Shown: piece after piece, positions 51,904-59,719 of the stretch
How positions within the stretch are numbered: the first letter of the stretch is position 1
How the letters are laid out: every line of letters begins with the position of its first letter
NCBI RefSeq assembly: GCF_002209535.1
Contig: NZ_NJIG01000001.1
Span: 1 to 64,000, forward strand
Reading direction: 5' to 3'
DNA: 64,000 nucleotides
Source: Achromobacter marplatensis
Lineage (GTDB): Bacteria; Pseudomonadota; Gammaproteobacteria; Burkholderiales; Burkholderiaceae_B
Translations under genes and position numbers: made by a program
Notes under the pieces: model-generated
Database searches by the model: none
What the model saw: only the letters and a program-made list of their open reading frames with translations
What the model was told of the DNA's origin: nothing

Positions 51904-53719
51904 TGCAGTCGTGCCCGCGCAGGTCAAGCGCGCGGACCTGGCCTGGTGGTCGGCGCTGTCGGGCGCCAGCGACCGCCAGTCTTTCCTGGACGCGTGGCTG
52001 GCCTTGCAGGCCGGCCAGTTGGCGGGGGTGCGTCACGCCGCGTTGATCCTGGGCGAGCCGGACACCGGCCCATTCGAGGCGGTGTCGCAATATCCCGTGG
52101 GCAGCCGTCCGTGCGCGTCGTTCTACGGCGCGGTGGACGAATCCCTGCAGGGCAGGGAGGTCGCGGTGTCGGCCGATGCGCATGCGCTGGTGGTGGCCTA
52201 TCCCATCGTCCTGGCCGGGCGCGTCCATGGCGTGGCGGCCTTCGAGACCGCCATGCAGGCGCCCGAACCCCTGGTGCAGGCGCTGCGCTGGGGGACGGGC
52301 GTGCTGGAATTCTGGCTGCTGCAACGCCAGGAAACCGACAGCGCGCAGACGGTCGAACGTCTGATGGTCGTGATCAACAGCGTGGCGCGCGCACTGAAGG
52401 AAGGGAAGTTCAAGGACGTGGCGCTGACCCTGGTGACCGACCTGGCCACCCGGCTGGAGTGCGACCGGGTCAGCATCGGCTTTCGCCAGGATGGCCGCAG
52501 CAAGGTGTATGCGCTGTCGCACAGCAGCCGGCTGGTTCAGAACATGAACCTGATGCGCAGCGTCGCCGAAGCCATGGACGAGGCCATCGACCAGAACACG
52601 ACGCTGTGCCTGCCGCAGGACGAGGGCCGTACGATCCAGCTGCGCGCGCATCAAAAGCTGGCGCGCGAATTCGGCAACCGCAACGTGCTGACCGTGCCCT
52701 TCGCGCCGGAAGACGAGGCCCGTGGCGCGCTGGTGTTTGAACGCCCCGACAACCAGCCATTTGACCGGCAAAGCATCGAGCTTTGCCAAAGCGTGGTGCT
52801 CTTGACCGGCCGGGTGCTCTATCAACGCTTGCAGCAGGAACGGCCCTTCTGGCGCAAATGGCGCGATGGGGCCTTGCGCGAATCGGGCCGCTTGCTGGGA
52901 CCGCGCCATATCGGGCGCAAATTGCTGGCGCTGGCGCTGGTGGCCGCCGTCGCCTTCGGCGTGTTCGCCCACGGCCCGTACCGCATCAGCGCTACCGCCA
53001 CCGTGCAGGGCGTGGTGCAGCGCGTGCTGGCGGCGCCGTTCGACGGCTACATCAGCGAGGCGACGCACCGCGCGGGCGACGACGTCAAGCAGGGCGACGC
53101 CCTGGCCGCGTTGGACACGCGCGAGACCGAACTGGAACTGCTGCGCGCCGGCAATCTGGAAGTGCAGTACCGCCGCCAGGCCGAAGAGGCGTCGGCGCGG
53201 GGCGACAGCGCGGCCGCCGCCATCGCGCAGGCCCAGGCCCGCCAGGCTATGGCGCAAATCCAGTTCTACCGGGAACAGGTCCAGCGGTCGACCTTGCGCG
53301 CGCCCTTTGACGGCATGATCGTCAGCGGCGACTTGAGCCAGCAGCTGGGCGAAGCCGTCAAGCGCGGGCAAGAGCTGTTCAAGCTGTCGCCGCCGGACGG
53401 CTACCGGCTGTGGCTGGACGTGGAAGATCGGCTGATCGACGACGTGGCGGTGGGCCAGACCGGCCGGGTGGCGCTGGCCGCCATGCCCGACCGGCAGATT
53501 CCGTTCACGGTTACGCGCATCGTGCCCCTGGCGCAGGTGCAGGAAGGCAAGACGGTGTTCCGCCTGGAAGCCAGCCTGGACCCGAAGTCGGCGCCGGCTT
53601 TGCGGCCGGGGATGGAGGGCGTGGGGCGCATCGACATCGATGAGCGCCGCTACGTCTGGATCTGGACGCATGGGTTTTTTGATTGGCTACGCCTGAAATG
53701 GTGGGGCTGGTTCGGCTGA
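51896..53719 (+). CDS. GAF-domain/HlyD membrane-fusion adaptor
   Basis: This protein has about 607 residues from the ATG at 51896, which overlaps the end of the giant gene by 8 bases (a TTG at 51884 is an alternative). The N-terminal 330 residues are cytoplasmic and contain a GAF-like domain (about 150-310: LVTDLATRLECDRVSIGFRQ, NRNVLTVPFAPEDEARGALV), possibly with a second degenerate copy before it. A transmembrane helix follows (LLALALVAAVAFGVFA, about 343-358). Then comes a periplasmic HlyD-type adaptor with the lipoyl half-motifs AAPFDGYISEATHRAGDDVK and LRAPFDGMIVSGDLSQQLGE, a short coiled coil, and a beta-barrel. It would bridge the inner membrane to the TolC-like channel, with the GAF part able to sense a cytoplasmic ligand or dock the ATPase. 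Such a fusion is uncommon. Confidence 0.88.
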   Translation: MNDAVVPAQVKRADLAWWSALSGASDRQSFLDAWLALQAGQLAGVRHAALILGEPDTGPFEAVSQYPVGSRPCASFYGAVDESLQGREVAVSADAHALVVAYPIVLAGRVHGVAAFETAMQAPEPLVQALRWGTGVLEFWLLQRQETDSAQTVERLMVVINSVARALKEGKFKDVALTLVTDLATRLECDRVSIGFRQDGRSKVYALSHSSRLVQNMNLMRSVAEAMDEAIDQNTTLCLPQDEGRTIQLRAHQKLAREFGNRNVLTVPFAPEDEARGALVFERPDNQPFDRQSIELCQSVVLLTGRVLYQRLQQERPFWRKWRDGALRESGRLLGPRHIGRKLLALALVAAVAFGVFAHGPYRISATATVQGVVQRVLAAPFDGYISEATHRAGDDVKQGDALAALDTRETELELLRAGNLEVQYRRQAEEASARGDSAAAAIAQAQARQAMAQIQFYREQVQRSTLRAPFDGMIVSGDLSQQLGEAVKRGQELFKLSPPDGYRLWLDVEDRLIDDVAVGQTGRVALAAMPDRQIPFTVTRIVPLAQVQEGKTVFRLEASLDPKSAPALRPGMEGVGRIDIDERRYVWIWTHGFFDWLRLKWWGWFG

Positions 53720-53729
53720 CGAGCAGAAG

Positions 53730-55883
53730 ATGTCTAGCACCGCGCTCTATAGCAATTCCTGGCACCGGGTCAGCACGCTGCGCCCGCGGCTGCGTTCGCA
53801 CATCCATATCCATCGCCACGTTTACCGGGGCGAGGTCTGGTACGTGATGCAAGACCAGAGCAATGGCGAATTCCACCGCTATACGCCCGAGGCCAACCTG
53901 CTGATCAGCTTGATGGACGGCCGCCGCACGGTGCAGGAGATCTGGGAAATCGCCTGCGGCCAGCTGGATGACGACGCCATGCCGCAGGACGAGGTCATCC
54001 GCCTCATGGCGCAGTTGCACCGCGCCGACGTGCTGACCACCGATCGCGCGCCCGACGTGCGCGATCTGGTCGAACGCCGCAAGCGCCAGCGCATGCAGAA
54101 GGTCAAGCAATACATCGGCAACCCCAGCGCGCTGAAGATGCCGTTGCTGGACCCCGACCGCTGGCTGACGCGCCTGCTTCCGGCTTACCGCTGGCTGTTC
54201 ACCTGGGTGGGCGCCTTGCTGTGGCTGGGCGTGGTCGGGGCGGGCGCGGCGCTGGGCGCCATGCACTGGCAGACGCTGACGCACAACATCTGGGACCAGG
54301 TGTTTTCCACCGGCAACGTGCTGGCCATGGCGCTGGTCTATCCGGTGGTCAAGGCCATCCACGAGCTCGGGCACGCCTGCGCCGTGAAGGCGCGCGGAGG
54401 CGAGGTCCATGAAATCGGCCTGATGTTCCTGCTGCTGGTGCCCATCCCGTATGTGGACGCCTCGGCGGCCTCGGCCTTCGCGGACAAGCGCTGGCGCATG
54501 CTGGTGGGCGGGGCAGGGATCCTGGTGGAACTGTTCCTGGCGGCGGTGGCGATGATCGCCTGGACGCAGCTGGATCCGGGGCTGGGCCGGTCGCTGGCCT
54601 ATACCGTCATCGTGCTGTGCGGCGTGTCCACGCTGTTCATGAACGGCAATCCGCTGTTGCGCTATGACGGCTACTACGTGCTGTCCGACGCCATCGAGAT
54701 CCCCAACCTGGGCCAGCGTTCCAACGGCTACCTGGGCTATCTGTTCAAACGCTATGCGCTGGGCCTGCGCGGCGTGGAGGCGCCGCGCGCCACCCCGGGC
54801 GAACGCGCCTGGTTCGTCGGGTATGCGGTGCTGTCCTTCTGCTACCGCATGTTCATCATGTTCCTGGCCATCTTCATCATGGCCGGGCAGTTCTTTTTCT
54901 TCGGCGTGCTGCTGGCGATGTGGGCGCTGTTCAACACGATCGTGATGCCGCTGTGGCGCCTGGGTCGCCAGTTCTACGCCGACCCGCAGATCCAGGCTCA
55001 CCGCTTCCGTTCCTATGTGATCTGCGGGTTATGTGTGCTGGGCGTGGCAGGCCTGGTGGGCGCGGTGCCCATGCCGTCGTCCACCGACACGGAGGGCGTC
55101 GTCTGGGTGCCGCCGACCGCGCAGGTCAGGGCGCCCGTGGCCGGCTTTGTCCGGGCCCGCCAGGCGGCCGATGACGCGCCCGTGGGGATGGGCGCGCCGC
55201 TGATGGCATTGGAAAACGATGAATTGATTCGCCGCGACGCCATGTTGGCCGCGCAGGTTGACGAATACCAGGCGCGCTACGTGCAGGCCTATGCGCAAAA
55301 CCAGGTGCAGGCGGCCATCATGCGCCACCAGTGGACCAGCCTGCAAACCGAGCGCCGGGCGATCCAGGAACAGGTGCAGGCGCAGCAGGTGCGCAGCCCG
55401 CACGCCGGGCGCTATGTGTCGGCGCAGCCCGAAGACATGACGGGGCGCTACGTGCAGCGCGGCGAGTTGCTGGGCTATGTACTGACGGATGCCGAGACCG
55501 TGCGGGTCGTCGTGCCGCAGTCCAGCCTGGAGCGTATCCACCGGTCGCTCAAGGATGTGCGCGTCCGCTTGGTGCAGGACAGTGGGCAGGAATTCGTGGC
55601 CACGATCGCCCGCGAGGTGCCCGCCGCCACCGACGAATTGCCCAGTCTGGCGCTCAGCCTGCAAGGTGGGGGCAGCATCGGCGTGGACCCGCGCAAATCG
55701 CAGGAAGGGCGCGCCAAATCGTCCGAAAACCTGTTCGTCATGGACCTGACCCTGCCCGAGGACGCGCCGCGCGCCTATCTGGGCGCGCGCGTCTACGTGA
55801 AGTTCTCCCACGAGCCCCGCCCGGTCGCGCTGCAAGCCTACGATGCCGTGCGCCAGATGGTGCTGCGCCAGTTCCGGTTCTGA
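53730..55883 (+). CDS. PqqD-like/M50 metalloprotease/HlyD adaptor fusion
   Basis: This 717-residue membrane protein has four parts. Residues 1-110 include a PqqD-like winged-helix segment (NLLISLMDGRRTVQEIWEIA). The M50 site-2-protease core starts at about 150, with the zinc motif HELGH at 211-215 and GNPLLRYDGYYVLSD near 305, which matches the NPxxDG-type third-ligand motif. Several further membrane helices extend to about residue 450. The C-terminal HlyD-like region has VRAPVAGFVRARQAADDAPV and a coiled-coil hairpin, then VRSPHAGRYVSAQPEDMTGR. All zinc ligands appear present. The gene follows the GAF-HlyD gene by 10 bases and precedes the SecA-like gene by 1 base. Cleavage of the giant protein's N-terminal signal is an attractive but unproven role; PqqD domains bind leader peptides in other systems. 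Confidence 0.88.
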   Translation: MSSTALYSNSWHRVSTLRPRLRSHIHIHRHVYRGEVWYVMQDQSNGEFHRYTPEANLLISLMDGRRTVQEIWEIACGQLDDDAMPQDEVIRLMAQLHRADVLTTDRAPDVRDLVERRKRQRMQKVKQYIGNPSALKMPLLDPDRWLTRLLPAYRWLFTWVGALLWLGVVGAGAALGAMHWQTLTHNIWDQVFSTGNVLAMALVYPVVKAIHELGHACAVKARGGEVHEIGLMFLLLVPIPYVDASAASAFADKRWRMLVGGAGILVELFLAAVAMIAWTQLDPGLGRSLAYTVIVLCGVSTLFMNGNPLLRYDGYYVLSDAIEIPNLGQRSNGYLGYLFKRYALGLRGVEAPRATPGERAWFVGYAVLSFCYRMFIMFLAIFIMAGQFFFFGVLLAMWALFNTIVMPLWRLGRQFYADPQIQAHRFRSYVICGLCVLGVAGLVGAVPMPSSTDTEGVVWVPPTAQVRAPVAGFVRARQAADDAPVGMGAPLMALENDELIRRDAMLAAQVDEYQARYVQAYAQNQVQAAIMRHQWTSLQTERRAIQEQVQAQQVRSPHAGRYVSAQPEDMTGRYVQRGELLGYVLTDAETVRVVVPQSSLERIHRSLKDVRVRLVQDSGQEFVATIAREVPAATDELPSLALSLQGGGSIGVDPRKSQEGRAKSSENLFVMDLTLPEDAPRAYLGARVYVKFSHEPRPVALQAYDAVRQMVLRQFRF

Positions 55884-55884
55884 C

Positions 55885-57867
55885 ATGCACGCCTTTGCCG
55901 CCCTGAACCCCGACCCGCTCTATCCTGAAAAGGAGAGCGAGCGCCATGCCAACAAGCTGGAAGCCTGGGGCACGGGCACCTTGCGCTGGCTGGGTCGCAA
56001 GTGGCGCGAACCGCTGTGGCGCACCCGGCGCATCCTGTCGCGCGTGCGGCGCGAAACCGCGGCGCTGGGCGATATCGACCTGGCAGGCGTGCGTCGGCGC
56101 GCAGACGACATCGCATTCGACCTGCGCGCCAATGGCATCACGCAGGAGAGCGCCGCGCGTGCCTTCGCGCTGATCCGCCAAGCGGGCCGGCTGGCGCTGG
56201 GCAAGGCGCATTTCGATGTGCAATTGCTGGGCGGCTGGGCCATGTTGCAAGGCATGGTGGCCGAAATGCATACGGGCGAAGGCAAGACGCTGACGGCGAC
56301 GCTGCCCGCCGCCACAGTCGCCATGGCTGGTCTGCCCGTGCACGTCATCACTACCAACGACTACCTGGTGGAACGCGATGCGCAGATCATGGGGCCGATC
56401 TACGAGGCGCTGGGCCTGTCGGTGGCGTGGGTCAGCATGGAAATGGACATCCCCGCGCGGCGCAAGGCCTACCAGGCGGACGTGGTCTATTGTTCCAACA
56501 AGACGCTGGTGTTCGACTACCTGCGCGACCTGATCGTGCTCGATAGCGACAAGGACGAAGACGCGCTGCGCCTGGAGCGCTTGCGCGGGGCGCAGGGCAG
56601 GCTGAACCAGCTGTACCTGCGCGGTCTGTGCTTTGCCATCGTGGACGAGGCAGACAGCGTGCTGGTGGACGAGGCGCGCACGCCGCTGATCATTTCGGGC
56701 GTGCAGGAAGACGACACCACTGAGGTCACGCGCCAGGCCATGGAACTGGCGGGCGGCATGGTGCCCGAGCATTACCGCCTGCACCGCGGCGAGCGCCGCG
56801 TGACGCTGACCGAGCTGGGGCGCGAATACCTGCGCGGGCAGTGCGCCGCGCTGCCTGCCCCCTGGAGCATCCCGTTCCGGCGCGAGGAACTGGTGCTAAG
56901 CGCGCTGACCGTGCTGCATCTGTACCGGCTGGACGAGCAATACATCATCCGCGACGAGAAAATCATGGTCGTGGACGAGTTCACCGGCCGCGTGATGCCG
57001 GACCGGTCCTGGGGCCAGGGCCTGCACCAGATGCTGGAACACAAGGAAGGGCTGGAGCTGAGCGAACCGCGCGCCACGCTCAAGAGCATCAGCTACCAGC
57101 GTTTTTTCAAACACTATCTGCTGCTGTCGGGCATGACGGGAACCGCGGCCGAGATCCGCGCCGAACTGGGCCGCGTGTATGACCTGCCGGTAGTGCGCAT
57201 TCCCACGCATCGCAAGTCGCGCAGGCGGCACGCGCCGGATGCCGTCTACCCCACGCTGGCCGAGAAATGGGCCGCGGTGCGCGACCGCACCCGCGCGCTG
57301 CACCAGCAAGGGGTGCCGATCCTGATCGGTACGCGCTCCGTCGCGGCGTCCGAGCAGGTGGCGCAGGTGCTGGCTCAGGCGGGCCTGCCCGCCGTGGTGC
57401 TCAACGCCAAGCAAGACGCCGACGAAGCCGACATGATCGCGCGGGCTGGCGAGATCGGCAGCATCATGATCGCCACCAACATGGCGGGGCGCGGCACTGA
57501 CATTCCGCTGTCCGACGCCGCGCGCGAGGCCGGCGGCCTGCATGTCATCCTGACCGAACGGCATGAATCCGCACGCATCGACCGGCAACTCGAAGGCCGC
57601 TGCGGGCGCCAGGGCGACCCGGGCCATGTCGAGGCCATTCTGTCGCTGGAAGACGCGGTGCTGGATAGCGTGACCGGCAGCGCGTGGGCCAAGCCCATGC
57701 AGATCCTGCGCGCGCCCCGCGCTCAGGGATGGCATGGGTTGGCCGCGCGCTGGTTGCGGTTTGCGCAAGCCCGCACCGAACGAAAACTGGCCCGCGACCG
57801 CCGCCAAATGGTGGCCGCGGATGAAGAACTTGAAAACTCCCTGTCGTTTTCCGGGCAGGGCGACTGA
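55885..57867 (+). CDS. Shortened SecA-like translocation ATPase
   Basis: This is a 660-residue SecA homologue, against about 900 in the housekeeping protein. Conserved parts: Walker A MHTGEGKT with GEGKT at 131-135; TTNDYLVERDAQIMGPIYEA; Walker B VDEADSVLVDEARTPLIISG with DEAD at 254-257; the preprotein-crosslinking type segment; SGMTGTAAE; TNMAGRGTDI; and QLEGRCGRQGDPG. It lacks most of the helical scaffold/wing region and the C-terminal CxC zinc/SecB-binding tail. The ATG at 55885, 1 base after the M50 gene stop, is chosen over the longer open frame. It is the only motor ATPase in the island and should power export of the giant protein. It is too diverged and short to be the chromosomal housekeeping SecA. 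Confidence 0.92.
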   Translation: MHAFAALNPDPLYPEKESERHANKLEAWGTGTLRWLGRKWREPLWRTRRILSRVRRETAALGDIDLAGVRRRADDIAFDLRANGITQESAARAFALIRQAGRLALGKAHFDVQLLGGWAMLQGMVAEMHTGEGKTLTATLPAATVAMAGLPVHVITTNDYLVERDAQIMGPIYEALGLSVAWVSMEMDIPARRKAYQADVVYCSNKTLVFDYLRDLIVLDSDKDEDALRLERLRGAQGRLNQLYLRGLCFAIVDEADSVLVDEARTPLIISGVQEDDTTEVTRQAMELAGGMVPEHYRLHRGERRVTLTELGREYLRGQCAALPAPWSIPFRREELVLSALTVLHLYRLDEQYIIRDEKIMVVDEFTGRVMPDRSWGQGLHQMLEHKEGLELSEPRATLKSISYQRFFKHYLLLSGMTGTAAEIRAELGRVYDLPVVRIPTHRKSRRRHAPDAVYPTLAEKWAAVRDRTRALHQQGVPILIGTRSVAASEQVAQVLAQAGLPAVVLNAKQDADEADMIARAGEIGSIMIATNMAGRGTDIPLSDAAREAGGLHVILTERHESARIDRQLEGRCGRQGDPGHVEAILSLEDAVLDSVTGSAWAKPMQILRAPRAQGWHGLAARWLRFAQARTERKLARDRRQMVAADEELENSLSFSGQGD

Positions 57868-57868
57868 C

Positions 57869-58684
57869 ATGCAAAGATCCCATCCCATGACGCTACGCCT
57901 TCGACTGCTTTGCCCCGCCTTGCTGGCCGGCCTGCTTGCCGCCACCGGCGTTCGCGCCCAGGGCCTTCCGCCGGATGCCCGCCTGCCCGTATTGACGGAG
58001 CCGGCCTTGTCCACGCAGGGCGACAATCTGCATGCGCCGATGGCCTGCCTGATCGAACCGTTTCAGGTGTCCGAGCTGGGCAGCGCATCGGCGGGCGTGC
58101 TCAGCAATGTGCTGGTACAGCGCGGTGACGTCGTCAAGAAAGGCCAGGTGGTGGCCGAGCTGAACACCAGCGTCGACGAAGCCACCTTGGGGCTGCGCCG
58201 CGCCGAAGCGGCCTACCTGGGCCGCGTCGTCGAGCGCAATGCCGACCTGTTCAAACGCCAACTGTTGCCGGCCGGCGACTACGACGAAATGACCTCGCGC
58301 AGCCGCCAGGCGCAGCTTCAGGTGGCGCTGCAGCAGGCGATCCTGGCCGAGCGCAGCATCAAGAGCCCGTTCGACGGTGTCGTCGCGGAACGCTTTGCGG
58401 GGCCGGGTGACCGCGTCAACGACAACAAGATCGTCAAGCTGGCGCAGATCAACCCCTTGCTGGTGAAGGTGGTCGTCCCCGAAGGCCTGTACGGGCAGAT
58501 CAAGGCCGACGCAGGTGCCGAGGTTACGGTGAACCAGGCCATCAGCGGCAAGCCGCTGCAGGCCAAGGTGTGGCGCATCGACCGGGTCATGGACGCGGCA
58601 AGCGGCACCTTTACGGTGCTGCTGCGCGTGCCCAATGACGGCAATGCCATCCCGTCGGGGATCCGGTGTTCGGTCAAGTTCTGA
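57869..58684 (+). CDS. Periplasmic adaptor (HlyD/RND-type membrane fusion protein)
   Basis: This 271-residue protein starts at the ATG at 57869, 1 base after the SecA-like stop. It has a signal peptide (MTLRLRLLCPALLAGLLAAT-GVRAQG after a short lead). Then come CLIEPFQVSELGSASAGVLS and NVLVQRGDVVKKGQVVAELN (first lipoyl half), a short helical hairpin (AEAAYLGRVVERNADLFKRQ), IKSPFDGVVAERFAGPGDRV (second lipoyl half) and a beta-barrel with LVKVVVPEGLYGQIKADAG. It lacks a membrane helix other than the signal, so it is soluble in the periplasm or assembled onto the other two adaptors. It is the last gene of the island. Together with the two fusion proteins it makes three adaptor-type subunits for one channel. 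Confidence 0.88.
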   Translation: MQRSHPMTLRLRLLCPALLAGLLAATGVRAQGLPPDARLPVLTEPALSTQGDNLHAPMACLIEPFQVSELGSASAGVLSNVLVQRGDVVKKGQVVAELNTSVDEATLGLRRAEAAYLGRVVERNADLFKRQLLPAGDYDEMTSRSRQAQLQVALQQAILAERSIKSPFDGVVAERFAGPGDRVNDNKIVKLAQINPLLVKVVVPEGLYGQIKADAGAEVTVNQAISGKPLQAKVWRIDRVMDAASGTFTVLLRVPNDGNAIPSGIRCSVKF

Positions 58685-58708
58685 AAACAGGCGTGGCCTG
58701 GCGTTGGG

Positions 58709-59674
58709 TCACACCACCCGAGTCAGCACCTTTTCATCCCGGAACCAGCCATCCAGGTTGGCGACCATCAAGTCCGCCATCGCGCGGCGGGTTTCGTGCG
58801 TGCCGCTGGCGATGTGCGGCAGCAGCACCACGTTGTCCATCGCGTTCAGCGCGGCCGGCGTTGCCGGTTCGTGCTCGAACACGTCTAGGCCCGCGCCGGC
58901 GATGCGTTTGTCCTGCAAGGCGCTGACCAGCGCGATTTCGTCCACGACCGTGCCGCGCGCGATGTTGATCAGCCAGCCCTGGGGCCCCAGCGCGTCCAGC
59001 ACTTCCGCATTCACCAGGTGGCGGGTCGCACTGCCTCCGGGCACGGCCAGCACCAGGAAATCGCATTCGGCCGCCAAGGACTTGATATCCGGGCAATAGC
59101 GGTAGCCGGCCGGGGCGTCGGCGCGCGGTTTGCGGCTGGTGTACAGGATTTCCATGTCGAAGGCCGCGGCGCGGCGGGCGATCTGCAGGCCGATGTTGCC
59201 CAGTCCGGCAATGCCACAGCGCTTGCCGCTCATGCGTGTGGCCAGCGGAAAGCCTTCGTTCGGCCAGCGGCCGGCACGCACGAAGCGGTCGGCCTCGACG
59301 ATGCGGCGCGGCGCCGCCAGCATCAACGCCAGCGCCGTGTCGGCGACGCAAGCGTCCAGCACGCCGGGCGTGTTGGTGACGACCACCCCGCGTTCCTGGG
59401 CGGCTGCCAGGTCGATGGTGTCGTAGCCCACGCCAAAGCTGAAAATGCCCTCCAGCGCGGGCAAGGCGTCGATCAGTTCGCGGGTGGCGCCGAAGCGGCC
59501 GCTGGTGGCGATGCCGCGAATGGACGGCCCCTGTTCGCGCAGCAGCGCGGCGGGATCGGCGGCTTCCCACAGGCGGTGGACGCGATAGCGGGATTCCAGA
59601 TCGGCCACAAGCTCGGGTAGCAAGGGGCCGACCATCAGCAGGTGGGCGGAGGAGGCGGGCAGGGAATCTGTCAT
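58709..59674 (-). CDS. D-isomer-specific 2-hydroxyacid dehydrogenase
   Basis: This 321-residue NAD(P)-dependent dehydrogenase of the glyoxylate/hydroxypyruvate reductase type has the cofactor motif GIAGLGNIGLQIARRAAAFD and then TSRKPRADAP, where the residues after the second strand suggest NADPH. The catalytic set is the Arg in NIARGTVVDE, the Glu in DVFEHEP and the His in LPHIASGT. It would reduce 2-keto acids such as glyoxylate or hydroxypyruvate in the cytoplasm. It is convergent with the giant-protein island (24 bases apart) and lies downstream of the Bug receptor gene on the same strand, from which it is separated by a hairpin. Co-function with the receptor (uptake and reduction of an organic acid) is plausible. 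Confidence 0.9.
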   Translation of the reverse strand: MTDSLPASSAHLLMVGPLLPELVADLESRYRVHRLWEAADPAALLREQGPSIRGIATSGRFGATRELIDALPALEGIFSFGVGYDTIDLAAAQERGVVVTNTPGVLDACVADTALALMLAAPRRIVEADRFVRAGRWPNEGFPLATRMSGKRCGIAGLGNIGLQIARRAAAFDMEILYTSRKPRADAPAGYRYCPDIKSLAAECDFLVLAVPGGSATRHLVNAEVLDALGPQGWLINIARGTVVDEIALVSALQDKRIAGAGLDVFEHEPATPAALNAMDNVVLLPHIASGTHETRRAMADLMVANLDGWFRDEKVLTRVV

Positions 59675-59693
59675 GGATACGGCTTATGAGAAA

Positions 59694-59710
59694 GGCCCGG
59701 TGACCGGGCC
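59694..59710 (-). terminator. Hairpin between the Bug receptor and dehydrogenase genes
   Basis: GGCCCGG-TGA-CCGGGCC is a perfect 7-base-pair stem. On the minus strand it is followed by TTTCTC, so it is a plausible weak intrinsic terminator or attenuator after the receptor gene stop at 59720. The dehydrogenase start lies 20 bases further on. Confidence 0.5.
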
Positions 59711-59719
59711 GGATGGGGA

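Noticed and set aside
51421-51903. A toxin domain at the C-terminus of the giant
   Set aside because: The last 160 residues are disordered, hydrophobic, then basic and acidic; no known nuclease, deaminase or protease motif is visible, so a contact-dependent toxin role is not supported.
40786-51927. A 3,713-codon open frame on the minus strand opposite the giant gene (with others of 2,446 codons at 19000-26340 and 2,498 codons at 29950-37446)
   Set aside because: At 40786-51927 the antisense codons are in exact register with the sense codons, so stops would need TTA, CTA or TCA in the giant gene. These codons are avoided at this GC content. The translated products are Arg/His/Gly/Ala-rich with no domain features, and no ribosome sites are evident. 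They are shadows of codon bias.
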